Positions 26,478-34,999 are shown, counted from the first letter of the stretch. The stretch: 64,000 bases of DNA from RUG11690 sp045616665 (GCA_045616665.1 JAZLHE010000085.1:1-64000); one strand, 5' to 3'. Program-made: numbers and translations. Notes: generated by a model not told the origin, from the sequence alone.

Positions 26478-27341
26478 TTAGAATTCCAATTTAAAACCTG
26501 AATCTTCTTTGAGTTTCAGATATTGCTTGATATTGAATTTGTAAAATTTTGGTTTGCGACCCACTTCGTTGCGTGTCGTATTTTCAGTTACTTTTTCTTT
26601 TGCCGGCTCTGGAGTTGACAAGGATGACCTGATATCTGAGCAGAATATCGTGTCGGAGAGTGACTTGCGTTTGCCGAAAAGTTCACCAATGTCTTTGTTT
26701 TTCATTTCCTTATGTGGACCATAACATTGCGACAGATCTTCTTCATACACGGGATCAAGCAGTCCCAATTGCATCATTTTCCGATAAAAATTGCGGCGGT
26801 CGAACTGTACCCCAAGTATGGATTCATAGAGTCGTTGCAGTTGGGGAATGGTGAAGTGCTCGTCTAAGAGCTCGAAGCCGATTGGCTGGAAATGGATTTT
26901 CTCTTTGAGTTGTTTTTGCGCCACCCGCAAGATGTAGTCATGGTCGAAGGCCAAGTGTGGAACATCATCGATGCGGAACCATTTGGCATCGCAGGCATCG
27001 TCGCCGCCATGGACTTCCGACATCTTGACGATGGCATAAAATGCCACGGTGATGACGCGTTCGCGAGGGTCGCGTTCGACGGACGAGAAGGCATGGAATT
27101 GCTCGACAAGTTCGGGCTTGAGGCATGTTTCCTCCTCAAGTTCTCGCAATGCGCCTTCTTCCAGCGTTTCGTTCATTCTGAGGAAACCGCCGGGGAAGGC
27201 CCAGCAACCTTTGTAAGGATGATTTCCTCTTTGAATGAGCAGAACGCGTAAATCGTGACCGTCAAAACTGAAAATGACGCAGTCGGTCGTGACAGCGGGG
27301 CGCGGGTAGTCGTAAACGTATTTGTTTTTGATTCCTTCCAT
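26478..27341 (-). CDS. Nudix-type transcriptional regulator (NrtR/AraR-like)
   Basis: A 287-residue protein from ATG 27341. The N-terminal Nudix domain has box GGFLRMNETLEEGALRELEEE (about residues 48-70) but ends EETCL where EExGU is usual, a hint that catalysis may be lost. A C-terminal winged helix (residues about 165-225: FTIPQLQRLYESILGVQFDRRNFYRKM) is typical of Nudix-related repressors. A Lys/Glu-rich tail of about 60 residues is extra. Such regulators sense ADP-ribose, NAD intermediates or pentoses. The next gene upstream on the same strand is a VWA/macro-like gene with three operator-like repeats. Confidence 0.82.
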   Translation of the reverse strand: MEGIKNKYVYDYPRPAVTTDCVIFSFDGHDLRVLLIQRGNHPYKGCWAFPGGFLRMNETLEEGALRELEEETCLKPELVEQFHAFSSVERDPRERVITVAFYAIVKMSEVHGGDDACDAKWFRIDDVPHLAFDHDYILRVAQKQLKEKIHFQPIGFELLDEHFTIPQLQRLYESILGVQFDRRNFYRKMMQLGLLDPVYEEDLSQCYGPHKEMKNKDIGELFGKRKSLSDTIFCSDIRSSLSTPEPAKEKVTENTTRNEVGRKPKFYKFNIKQYLKLKEDSGFKLEF

Positions 27342-27362
27342 ATTGATTCTTGAAACAGATTG

Positions 27363-27370
27363 CAAAATTA
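27363..27370 (-). promoter_or_regulatory. Promoter -7 element of the Nudix regulator gene
   Basis: The minus strand reads TAATTTTG, about 20 bases before the ATG at 27341. Confidence 0.5.
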
Positions 27371-27510
27371 CAATTATTTTTGTTTTGTTTGATGCTTGAT
27401 GAGAATGAAATCATATCGGAAAAAATTCCGAGCCCATCTATTGAAAAATGGATAGGCCCAGAAAATTTATTTTATTTTGTCTTGATGGTTAAAAGTCGTG
27501 TGGCGTTGTT

Positions 27511-28599
27511 TTAGAGAATGTATTCCCAGAAAGATTGCGGCAGCGAGACATTGTCGTACTTGATGGCATATAAGAAGCAGGGGGCGATTTCTTCTTCTGT
27601 AAATAGACCGTGTCCGCAACCGATTCTGGTGACGAGAAACTTTTTCTGAGGATTCTTCCACGCATATTGCAGAAATTGTTCGACTTCGTAATAAATATCT
27701 TGGATGCTGACGCCAACGGTCGGAATGGCGTAACTTTGTCCCTGCGGTCCTTTCGCCTGACCGACGACGGCACCGAAATTCTGTACGGCGAAGGCTGCGG
27801 CTCCGCCGGCGTGGCTGCCGTCAATGTTGCTGCCGAACACAAACACTTCGTCAGGTGCCAATTCACTGATGTATTCGGGCGTGATGCGGTGCGCAATGTG
27901 GTCCATCTTGGTGAAAAACGAGTTCCTTTTGTTGCTTTTCGCACGGAAGAGTTTCCTTTCGTTCATCTCCATATTACGGCAAACGGACATTTCGTCATTG
28001 AGTCGGTCGTACATTCTCATCTTGGAAGAACGCTCCGACCTCCATGCGTTGCGCATTCCCTCGTTGTCGTCAACAAATGACATAGAATTGCTGATGGAAA
28101 GTTTTGAGGATACCTGTTCTACATCTTGATTGGTTCCGATGTAGGCGAATTGCCAGCCTTCTTTTTCAGTAAGCTCTTCCACCAATGCCTTTATTTGGAC
28201 ACCGGTAAATTCTCTGGACGCGTTTTCCATTCCATCAGTGATGATGGTGACAACGGCAGTCGCGTTTTCCTTATCCTTGATGTCATTACGCAAGTCATTA
28301 AGTGCGAAGCCCATGGCGTCATAGAGTGGGGTGCCGCAGCAGGGAGAGTACTCTTTTGGTGTCAGGGTGCTTACTTTGTCGATAGGAGTCTTGTCGTAAA
28401 TCATCTTCTTTTCACAGCTGCAGAAAGCTATCAGCGATACGAAATGCTCCTGCGTGTCGTTGAATTTTTCCTGTGCTTGACGGATGCCGCGTACCGTTTC
28501 GTTAAAACCAGCAACGGCGGCCTCGGCAATGTTGCACATTGAACCGCTTTTGTCTAAAATCACCAAGTTGTAAATCTGTGTCTTGTTTGAAGTTTCCAT
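27511..28599 (-). CDS. VWA domain protein fused to a macro-like/A1S_2505-type domain
   Basis: A 362-residue fusion. Residues about 8-190 are a von Willebrand A domain with the metal-dependent adhesion site DKSGSM (residues 16-21) and ITDGMEN. Residues about 245-362 read PDEVFVFGSNIDGSHAGGAAAFA, YAIPTVG and RIGCGHGLFTEEEIAP, a macro-domain-like module found alone in phage and bacterial ADP-ribose contexts. No signal peptide, so cytosolic. Known comparative work places such VWA and macro-like genes with Nudix regulators in NAD/ADP-ribose-using systems, which fits the neighbour. The enzymatic role is unproven. Confidence 0.8.
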   Translation of the reverse strand: METSNKTQIYNLVILDKSGSMCNIAEAAVAGFNETVRGIRQAQEKFNDTQEHFVSLIAFCSCEKKMIYDKTPIDKVSTLTPKEYSPCCGTPLYDAMGFALNDLRNDIKDKENATAVVTIITDGMENASREFTGVQIKALVEELTEKEGWQFAYIGTNQDVEQVSSKLSISNSMSFVDDNEGMRNAWRSERSSKMRMYDRLNDEMSVCRNMEMNERKLFRAKSNKRNSFFTKMDHIAHRITPEYISELAPDEVFVFGSNIDGSHAGGAAAFAVQNFGAVVGQAKGPQGQSYAIPTVGVSIQDIYYEVEQFLQYAWKNPQKKFLVTRIGCGHGLFTEEEIAPCFLYAIKYDNVSLPQSFWEYIL

Positions 28600-28899
28600 A
28601 ATCTTTTTTTTTGAAGGTTACTAATTATTGTTTTTTGTTCGTTTTTTTATTTGTGTAAAACTGACGCAAAATTATAAAAAATATCCGTACAAAGATTAAA
28701 ATGTGTAAAAAATACGCAAATTTTATTTTGTTGATAATCAGAAGTATAAATAATATGTTTTGAAACAATGAGATATTTTGTGTAAAATATACGCAAATTT
28801 TCGGAGAAAATGAAAAATTTAATCTATACGATGATGTTTAAGATGTTGTTCAAAATGTTATTTTTGCAGAATGATTTTTGATTGAATAAATTAATAAAG
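28600..28899. promoter_or_regulatory. Operator-like repeats upstream of the VWA fusion gene
   Basis: Three copies of TGTGTAAAA-N3-ACGCAAA at 28652-28670, 28702-28720 and 28779-28797. The ends TGTGT/ACGCA form an imperfect inverted pair, as expected for a dimeric repressor site. The first copy overlaps a minus-strand -7 element TAATTTTG (about 28666-28673), a repression-type position. The Nudix regulator next door is the obvious candidate binder, by inference. A plus-strand TATTTTTG lies at about 28859-28866. No gene in this gap. Confidence 0.55.
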
Positions 28900-29077
28900 A
28901 TGACAGCGGAAGAAATAATAGAGAATTTACAGCTTTTGCCGCATCCCGAAGGCGGGTATTACAAGCAGGTGTATGGCAATGATGAATGAAAATTTCGAAT
29001 TGGCGGTCAAAGAAGAGCTGTTGGCGGCGTTTCCGCAGCATCAGGCTTTGATTGAAAGGTTAAGTGTGAATAAATAA
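28900..29077 (+). pseudogene. Collapsed DUF985 (cupin_5) gene
   Basis: From ATG 28900 the frame reads MTAEEIIENLQLLPHPEGGYYKQVY, the DUF985 N-terminus, and stops at about 28987. The other frame then gives FELAVKEELLAAFPQHQALIERL, the DUF985 C-terminus, ending at 29077. The roughly 100 central residues are gone, so this is an internal-deletion remnant with the promoter TATTTTTG at 28859 still in place. Confidence 0.75.
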
Positions 29078-29087
29078 ATTTCGGATT

Positions 29088-29954
29088 ATGTCAAAATTAT
29101 CGTCTTCAAGAGCTTGTAGTTTTATTATAATTACAATAATTTACGTGTTGGCGGCGCTGGTTGGCTGGCTGACATATCGTTGGATGTCGCAAGGTATGGC
29201 GTCGTTATACTGGAGTTTGTTTGTGGCCGATGTGGTGGCTACGGTTTTTGTTTGGATTTTCGGTTTGATATATAAAAATGTATCTGTATATGATCCATAT
29301 TGGAGTGTGCTGCCGCCGGTGATGATGACGGCTTTGGCGGCGGACGCGGGTATTTGTAATTGGTCTGTTTGCCTTGTGCTGCTTGCGGTTTGGGTATGGG
29401 GCATTCGGCTGACGGCGAACTGGGCCTATACGTTCCGCAATTTAGATTCGGAAGATTGGCGCTATACGAAATACCGCACCGAGCAAAAGGCTTTTGTATT
29501 TCAGCTTATCAATTTCTTTGGTTTGAATATGGTGCCCACCGTCGTGGTCTTTTTGGCTATGATGCCGGGGCTGAATCTCATTACGGAACCCTGTGACGTC
29601 AATGTGCTTACTTGCCTTGGCTTTGTTATGTGTATAGCCGCGGCGATGATTCAGCTGGTGGCAGATACGCAGAAGCATCGCTTTTCAAGGACCCACAAGG
29701 GCGAAATCTGCAAGGTCGGCTTATGGAAGCACGGCCGCCATCCCAACTATTTTGGCGAAATCCTGATGTGGTGGGGCGTTTGGGTGATGTTTGTTTCAGG
29801 TAACGGTTTTTCATCGCATGGATGGTATATTGTGGGACCTATTGCCATGACTTGCCTGTTTTTGTTCATCAGTATTCCGTTGATGGAGGGCAGGCAGTTG
29901 AAGAACAAACCTGGTTATGCCGAGTACAGAAAGGAAACGAGATTGATGATATAG
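29088..29954 (+). CDS. DUF1295 membrane protein, steroid 5-alpha-reductase-like
   Basis: A 288-residue integral membrane protein with about seven helices. The C-terminal third has GLWKHGRHPNYFGEILMWWG and EGRQLKNKPGYAEYRKETRL, the NAD(P)H-binding signature shared by steroid 5-alpha-reductases and isoprenylcysteine methyltransferases; DPYWSVLPP in the first third marks DUF1295. It may reduce a double bond of a lipid. It starts 11 bases after the DUF985 remnant. Confidence 0.88.
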   Translation: MSKLSSSRACSFIIITIIYVLAALVGWLTYRWMSQGMASLYWSLFVADVVATVFVWIFGLIYKNVSVYDPYWSVLPPVMMTALAADAGICNWSVCLVLLAVWVWGIRLTANWAYTFRNLDSEDWRYTKYRTEQKAFVFQLINFFGLNMVPTVVVFLAMMPGLNLITEPCDVNVLTCLGFVMCIAAAMIQLVADTQKHRFSRTHKGEICKVGLWKHGRHPNYFGEILMWWGVWVMFVSGNGFSSHGWYIVGPIAMTCLFLFISIPLMEGRQLKNKPGYAEYRKETRLMI

Positions 29955-30157
29955 TTTGTGGTGATGTGTTGCGATTCTTGTATGATTTTTTTTAGCGACC
30001 TTTCTACCATAACGTATATTTTTTTTACAAAAAAAAACCTTTTTTGGAATATATTCCATAAAAGTTGCAATCGTATATAGGCTTCCACTTGTCTGACGCA
30101 CGCACTGAACTCTAAGCCCCAACTATTAAAAAGGCTGCGACATCTTCAAAAATTTTG

Positions 30158-30165
30158 TATATTTG
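30158..30165 (+). promoter_or_regulatory. Promoter -7 element of the second HTH leader
   Basis: TATATTTG; the transcript would start near 30172 and give a 260-base leader up to the U-tract. Confidence 0.55.
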
Positions 30166-30267
30166 CGTGCAGTTTCCCAGAAGGAACATTTTGTAAGTGT
30201 TATTAATGTAAATGATTGTAAAATAGAAAATTAGAACTTAAAAAGAACCATTTAATCGATACATACT

Positions 30268-30432
30268 AAAGGCGTTTTCGCTTTTCTTTGAGCAGTCCGA
30301 AACCTAGGAAATTTCAGATTACAATGCTTCAGAAAGCAGAGACGCCCGCGGATTTATACCGTGGGCTTTCTTGTTAGCATTGTAGGTTGTCCTAGGACCT
30401 CGGACTCAACAAACAAAGTTCGCGGTTTTTTT
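30268..30432 (+). promoter_or_regulatory. Second structured RNA leader with switch-like pairings
   Basis: Small hairpin 30268-30274/30279-30285. A long rod follows: 30294-30300 with 30400-30406 (7 bp perfect), 30303-30309 with 30390-30396 (7 bp perfect), 30320-30328 with 30376-30384 (9 bp perfect), 30344-30351 with 30359-30366 (8 bp). The strand 30346-30355 can instead pair with 30416-30425 (10 bp with GU) immediately before seven T, making a terminator that competes with the rod's apical hairpin. The layout parallels the leader at 1202-1359, and the HTH ATG follows the T-run by 25 bases. Bases 29955-30157 before it show only AT-rich DNA. Confidence 0.6.
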
Positions 30433-30456
30433 ATGCCTTTTTCAACAAGCATCACA

Positions 30457-30690
30457 ATGCGAGAAAAAGAGATACATATTGGCAAACTGATCAAGGCCGA
30501 GATGCGGAAGCAGGGTCGGCGTGCCGTGTGGTTGGCGGAGCAGTTGGGCTGTCACCGCAACAACGTGTATCTCATCTATTCACGCAGCTGGATTGACACC
30601 GCCACGCTGGCGAAAATCGCCACCGCCTTGCACCACGACTTTTTCGGAGATTTGAGCAAAAAGTGGCAGCGCGGAAATGAAAAGTTTTGA
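30457..30690 (+). CDS. Small HTH (XRE-like) regulator, full copy
   Basis: A 77-residue protein: MREKEIHIGKLIKAEM, then the helix-turn-helix AVWLAEQLGCHRNNVYLIY, and the C-terminal KIATALHHDFFGDLSKKW. ATG 30457 is preferred over 30433 because it aligns with the paralogue at 1388. The last 40-60% of this gene is repeated at 32138-32276 and 33581-33656. It is convergent with the ATPase at 30713, the stops being 22 bases apart. DNA targets unknown. Confidence 0.8.
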   Translation: MREKEIHIGKLIKAEMRKQGRRAVWLAEQLGCHRNNVYLIYSRSWIDTATLAKIATALHHDFFGDLSKKWQRGNEKF

Positions 30691-30712
30691 GAAGCGGAAG
30701 TGCGAAACCTTG

Positions 30713-31996
30713 TTAATCCTTCAGGGCACTTGCGGGCACAACCCAAATGCCATCCTTACGCTGATAGGCATATTCTCCAACGCCCGTAAGAATCATACAA
30801 AAAGAAGGTTCCAGCATTTTCGTAGTATCGATTTTGTCTGATAGTGATTTCAATGTCTTGGCGGCCGCTTCTATGGCGGTATCTCCGCCTAATTTGATTT
30901 CCACCAGTCCATAATGGCCATTTCGCAAATGAACTACTGCATCACATTCTAAACCGTTTCTGTCGCGGAAATGATATACCGTTCCATTCAAGGCATCGGC
31001 ATAGACCCGTAAATCCCGCACACACAATGTTTCAAAAAGGAGTCCTAATGTCTCAATATCATTGATCAAATCAGTTGGGCCAATGCCTAAGGCGGCGCTG
31101 GCGATGGATGGGTCCACGAAATAATGTGTGTCGGATGTGCGCATTGCGGATTTGGAACGCAGATTCGGATTCCAAGCTTGTGCATTTTCTATCACAAAAA
31201 TCTGCTTCAAGGCATTCAAATAGGAAGTGATGGTTTCGGTAGTCATAGAATTCCCGTCGCCGACGGCAAGATCATCGTGAATGGTTGACATCGATGCTTG
31301 GGTACCTTGATGGCGTGCCATACTTCGCAAGAGGCGTTGTGCGAAACTCGCGTCACGTTTTACGCCATCCACTCTTGAAATGTCGTATTTCACGACGGCT
31401 TCGACATAATTGTATGCCAAATCAAGCACGTGTTCTTTTTTTGTTTTAAATAACGCTGGCCAGCCGCCTCTGCAAATCAAAAATGCCAACTCGCTGATGT
31501 CCTTTTTTTTACTGACAAGAGAAGCTTTAGCCACATTGTCAAACAGATCTTTCAAACTGATTTCGCCGCCCGAGTCCTGGGATTCGTAAAGAGACAGGGG
31601 GCGCATAGTCATCCAGGCGAAACGACCGGTTCCACTATGTTTGATCTCTTCTTCATTTTCTTTTTTGGGTACAGCCGAACCGGTAAAAATCCATTGTCCC
31701 ATTGTCTCACGGTGGTCGGCTTCAAAACGCGCAGCATCCCATAACTGTGGGGCATCCTGCCACTCATCAATCAACCGTGGGGTATCGCCCGACAACAATA
31801 ATTGTGGATCTGTTTCAGCCATTTGTGCATACATACTTTTTTTACTTGGGTCATTAATGTAAATTGCACTTTTAGCGATTTGTTCGGCTGTTGACGTTTT
31901 GCCGCACCACTTCGTGCCTTCAATTATCACCATTCCAGAGCTTTGCAATTTTCTTTGCAAAACTACATCTGAAATTCGCTTGTAGTATGTTTTCAT
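30713..31996 (-). CDS. AAA ATPase with DUF4143 domain (ATPase 1)
   Basis: A 427-residue protein. The AAA_14-type ATPase domain has Walker A GTKWCGKTS (about residues 27-35), a Walker B LIDEWQD and sensor segment IFTGSA. The C-terminal DUF4143 part has CDAVVHLRNGHYGLVEIKLGG, a D...E-x-K pattern of PD-(D/E)XK nuclease folds. The function of this very common family is unknown. Close paralogue of ATPase 3 (shared GIGPxDLxxDxxTxGLLFETL and FRDRNGLECDAVVHLRNGHYGL). -7 element TATTTTTG on the minus strand at 32019-32026. Confidence 0.88.
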   Translation of the reverse strand: MKTYYKRISDVVLQRKLQSSGMVIIEGTKWCGKTSTAEQIAKSAIYINDPSKKSMYAQMAETDPQLLLSGDTPRLIDEWQDAPQLWDAARFEADHRETMGQWIFTGSAVPKKENEEEIKHSGTGRFAWMTMRPLSLYESQDSGGEISLKDLFDNVAKASLVSKKKDISELAFLICRGGWPALFKTKKEHVLDLAYNYVEAVVKYDISRVDGVKRDASFAQRLLRSMARHQGTQASMSTIHDDLAVGDGNSMTTETITSYLNALKQIFVIENAQAWNPNLRSKSAMRTSDTHYFVDPSIASAALGIGPTDLINDIETLGLLFETLCVRDLRVYADALNGTVYHFRDRNGLECDAVVHLRNGHYGLVEIKLGGDTAIEAAAKTLKSLSDKIDTTKMLEPSFCMILTGVGEYAYQRKDGIWVVPASALKD

Positions 31997-32071
31997 TTTG
32001 CCGTTTCTTTTTAGGATGCAAAAATAATAAAATATTTTTGAAAATCAACGGGTTGTAAATTTTATTTGGAA

Positions 32072-32137
32072 ATTTGACGTGATTTCATTCTATGATTTGA
32101 CGTGTTTTTATTCTGTAATTTGACGTGATTTCATTTA
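32072..32137. repeat. Tandem 23-base repeats upstream of ATPase 1
   Basis: Three copies starting at 32072, 32095 and 32118, unit ATTTGACGTGATTTCATTCT plus three bases, period exactly 23. They lie about 46 bases upstream of the ATPase 1 -7 element and end where the HTH remnant begins. Likely protein-binding sites (iterons), by inference. Confidence 0.65.
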
Positions 32138-32276
32138 GGGCTGCCACCGCAACAACGTGTATCTCATCTATTCACGCAGCTGGATTGACACTGCCACGCT
32201 GGCGAAAATCGCCACCGCCCTGCGCCACGACTTCTTCGGAGATTTGAGCAAAAAGTGGCAGCGTCGGGCTGATTAG
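32138..32276 (+). pseudogene. 3' remnant of the HTH gene, copy B
   Basis: Encodes GCHRNNVYLIYSRSWIDTATL and on to KKWQRRAD with a stop at 32274-32276. It is nearly identical to codons 29 onward of the HTH gene at 30457 but has no 5' part or start. Its stop codon overlaps, on opposite strands, the stop of ATPase 2 (GATTAG). Confidence 0.8.
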
Positions 32277-33478
32277 TACAAAAAACCAAATAGCCAAAGC
32301 GGGATTCGGTTGCCATCGCCCATTTCCAAATTGTCAATAGCTAAAAAACTCTCTGGTTCGTTCCGAATCTGTCGGTATCCTTTATTTGCGCCACCGACTT
32401 CACAAAGATAGCGACCACTTATTTTAAAATCGCCCTTGGTTGGAAGAGAAATTTCGTATGATGCAGACGCTAACTGGTTATAGAAGAATGTCTCACGGAT
32501 GGTGCCGATATTGGGTTGAGCGGATAACGCATACATTAAATTGGAATTTCCCAAATAAATCTTGTCAGGTTTTCGCAAAGCAGAAAAGGATTTGTTCTTT
32601 TTTGAGCAAAGCGACAAAACACCCGCTCTTTCAAGTAGATACAACATACGCAAACCGCCCTCCCGATTCGTCTCCACAGCAGCAAAAAGTTCGCTCATAT
32701 TGGGCGTTAGCGGAACGCTTTCTGACAAGACCATCAAGAGCCGCTTCGTTTTTTGAATGGTTGCGAAACTCACTTCTTCAACTGACGGCCAGTCGCTTTC
32801 CAAAACTTTCCAAAGCGTTTCTTGCAGACGAAAGCCAAAATCTTCAATGTCTTCTAAATAAAAAGGATAGCATCCGTTTTGGAGATAACTTTCAAAATAT
32901 TTCTGAATAGGTAATTGGTTGATGATTCGTGCCGAAATATTCAAATGATCCTTCAGGATTTCCTCCAAAGTATAGGATGGAATTGCAATTCCCGTTTCCA
33001 ATTCAACATACTCGCGCAATGACAAAACGGGCAGCGTATATAGTCGCATACGACGGCTCAAATCGTTGGCCTCCGTGCTGATTTGCAGCATGCTGCTTCC
33101 GGTAAAGACAACGTGAAGAGAGGGAAAGTCGTCATAAATGTTTTTTATAACATCCTGCCATTTCTTATAGCGGTGTACTTCATCCAAAAACAGGTGCGTT
33201 CCGCCTCTCATATAATGGTACTGTGCCAAATCGTACAGGGAATGTGTTTGAAACCAGCCGTTGTCCAAACTTGCGTACAGAACAGTGCTCAGATCTGTAA
33301 AATTCTCTTTGATATGCTGAACCATCATCGTTGTTTTTCCCACGCCGCGATATCCCTTTATCCCTATCAATCGGTTCGACCAATTGATTTGTTGGTAGAG
33401 ATAACGGTGGAAAGTGGAATCCGTGTCTTGCAGGCGGTGCTGCATAGCCATTCTCAAAACAGAAATGTCATCAACCAT
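32273..33478 (-). CDS. AAA ATPase with DUF4143-type C-terminus (ATPase 2)
   Basis: A 401-residue protein from ATG 33478 (MVDDISVLRMAMQHRL); an earlier in-frame ATG at 33631 would run over the promoter and the HTH remnant, so it is rejected. Walker A GYRGVGKTTM, Walker B THLFLDEVHRYK, sensor VVFTGSSML. The C-terminus is divergent (TKGDFKISGRYLCEVGGANKG), keeping the E-x-G rather than E-x-K form. -7 element TATTTTTG on the minus strand at 33500-33507. Less like ATPases 1 and 3. Confidence 0.85.
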   Translation of the reverse strand: MVDDISVLRMAMQHRLQDTDSTFHRYLYQQINWSNRLIGIKGYRGVGKTTMMVQHIKENFTDLSTVLYASLDNGWFQTHSLYDLAQYHYMRGGTHLFLDEVHRYKKWQDVIKNIYDDFPSLHVVFTGSSMLQISTEANDLSRRMRLYTLPVLSLREYVELETGIAIPSYTLEEILKDHLNISARIINQLPIQKYFESYLQNGCYPFYLEDIEDFGFRLQETLWKVLESDWPSVEEVSFATIQKTKRLLMVLSESVPLTPNMSELFAAVETNREGGLRMLYLLERAGVLSLCSKKNKSFSALRKPDKIYLGNSNLMYALSAQPNIGTIRETFFYNQLASASYEISLPTKGDFKISGRYLCEVGGANKGYRQIRNEPESFLAIDNLEMGDGNRIPLWLFGFLY

Positions 33479-33531
33479 AATATTATTGTTTTTGAAGTGC
33501 AAAAATACAAATTTTTTTATTGAATTTCGTG

Positions 33532-33590
33532 ATTTCAATCTTCCAACGGTGAAAATTATATATAATTTCAATCTTTCAGCGGCTAAAATC
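33532..33590. repeat. Two tandem repeats upstream of ATPase 2
   Basis: ATTTCAATCTTCCAACGG (from 33532) and ATTTCAATCTTTCAGCGG (from 33565), period 33, both followed by an AAAAT. They lie 25 bases upstream of the ATPase 2 -7 element; the second overlaps the start of the HTH remnant C. Confidence 0.6.
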
Positions 33591-33656
33591 GCCACCGCCC
33601 TGCGCCACGACTTCTTCGGAGATTTGAGCAAAAAGTGGTATCAGAAAGGAGATTAA
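33581..33656 (+). pseudogene. 3' remnant of the HTH gene, copy C
   Basis: Encodes AKIATALRHDFFGDLSKKWYQKGD with stop at 33654-33656, matching only the last 24 codons of the HTH gene. As in copy B, the stop overlaps the ATPase stop on the opposite strand (GATTAA with ATPase 3). Confidence 0.8.
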
Positions 33657-34933
33657 GGCCTTAGACAACCTATCGGCACCACAAATATGCCGTCGGGGCG
33701 GCGGTAGGCCATATTCCCTACCGCGGTCAGTACCATTTTGAAAGAAGGAGCGAACATACGGTCGGTATCTATTTTGCTTTCAAGCTTTTTCAAGGAGATG
33801 GCCCCCTCCTCAATTAGTTTTTCTCCGCCAAGTTTTATCTCCACCAAACCATAATGCCCGTTTCGCAAATGCACTACGGCATCGCATTCCAAACCATTTT
33901 TATCCCTGAAATGATAGACGTTTCCATCCAAGACCCCTGCATATACGCGTAAATCACGAACGGCAAGCGTTTCAAACAACAATCCCATTGTATTCAAGTC
34001 ATATAGGAGATCTTGCGGTCCAATTCCTAAAGCTGCCACAGCGATAGATGGATCTGTGAAATATCGAGTGTTGCTGGTGCGGATGGCCGTTTTAGACCGC
34101 AAATTTGGATTCCAGGTTTCGGCATCTTCAATGACGAATATTTTTTGCAAAGCGTTGATGTAGAGAGAAACGGTTTCTTCGGCGATGGCTTCGGAATCAT
34201 TCATTTTTGAATCCGAACATACAGTAGTTACGGGAACTTGTGTCCCTTGATGACGTGCTAATGAGCGCATAATTCTCCGTGCACGTGGTGAATTTTTAAG
34301 CGAATTGTCGATTCGTACAATATCGTTTTCAACCACCGCATCGAAGTAGGCGTAGGCCTGTCGAAGTGCAAATTTGGGGGCGAGCCCGACTGCGAAAGGC
34401 CAACCGCCTCGACAAATCAGAAAAGCGATGTCTTCAAGTTGCAGCGTGTTTTCTGAAAAAATCATTTGCGGTTGTAAGAAAAGTTCTTCCAAACTAACGG
34501 TGCCGTTCGATTCTCCAGATTCCCACAGTGACATCGTGCGCATCGTGAGCCACGCAAAGCGTCCGGTTCCACTATGACGCATCTGAGTGGTGTCTGCGGG
34601 GACGGAGCTGCCGGTTAGGAGGAATTGCCCCACATCGTTTCGATGGTCGGCTTCAAAGCGAATCGCATCCCAAATTTTGGGGATTTCCTGCCACTCGTCA
34701 ATCAAATGCGGTGTTTCACCTGCGAGCAAGGCGTTGATGTTCGTCTCGGCGAGCAGTTTGTTTTTCTTCAAACTCAACGGGTCTGCCAGATACAAGATGC
34801 TGGATGCCTGCTGTTCGGCAGTGGTGGTCTTGCCGCACCATTTGGGTCCTTGTACCAATATGGCAGGAAAAGATTGAAGCATTTCCTTTAATAGGCTGTC
34901 CGCCATTCTTGGACGATATTCTCTATTTTTCAT
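33653..34933 (-). CDS. AAA ATPase with DUF4143 domain (ATPase 3)
   Basis: A 426-residue protein from ATG 34933 (MKNREYRPRMADSLL); ten upstream codons overlap the -7 region and are rejected. Walker A GPKWCGKTT, Walker B LIDEWQE, sensor LLTGSSVP, C-terminal CDAVVHLRNGHYGLVEIKLGG. It is an evident paralogue of ATPase 1 across its whole length, but its DNA is well diverged, so the two did not arise by a recent duplication. -7 element TATTTTTG on the minus strand at 34953-34960. Confidence 0.88.
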   Translation of the reverse strand: MKNREYRPRMADSLLKEMLQSFPAILVQGPKWCGKTTTAEQQASSILYLADPLSLKKNKLLAETNINALLAGETPHLIDEWQEIPKIWDAIRFEADHRNDVGQFLLTGSSVPADTTQMRHSGTGRFAWLTMRTMSLWESGESNGTVSLEELFLQPQMIFSENTLQLEDIAFLICRGGWPFAVGLAPKFALRQAYAYFDAVVENDIVRIDNSLKNSPRARRIMRSLARHQGTQVPVTTVCSDSKMNDSEAIAEETVSLYINALQKIFVIEDAETWNPNLRSKTAIRTSNTRYFTDPSIAVAALGIGPQDLLYDLNTMGLLFETLAVRDLRVYAGVLDGNVYHFRDKNGLECDAVVHLRNGHYGLVEIKLGGEKLIEEGAISLKKLESKIDTDRMFAPSFKMVLTAVGNMAYRRPDGIFVVPIGCLRP

Positions 34934-34999
34934 ATCTAAAATATTGAGAATGCAAAAATACACTTTTTATTTGTAAAACAGCATATTATATAAAAATAA

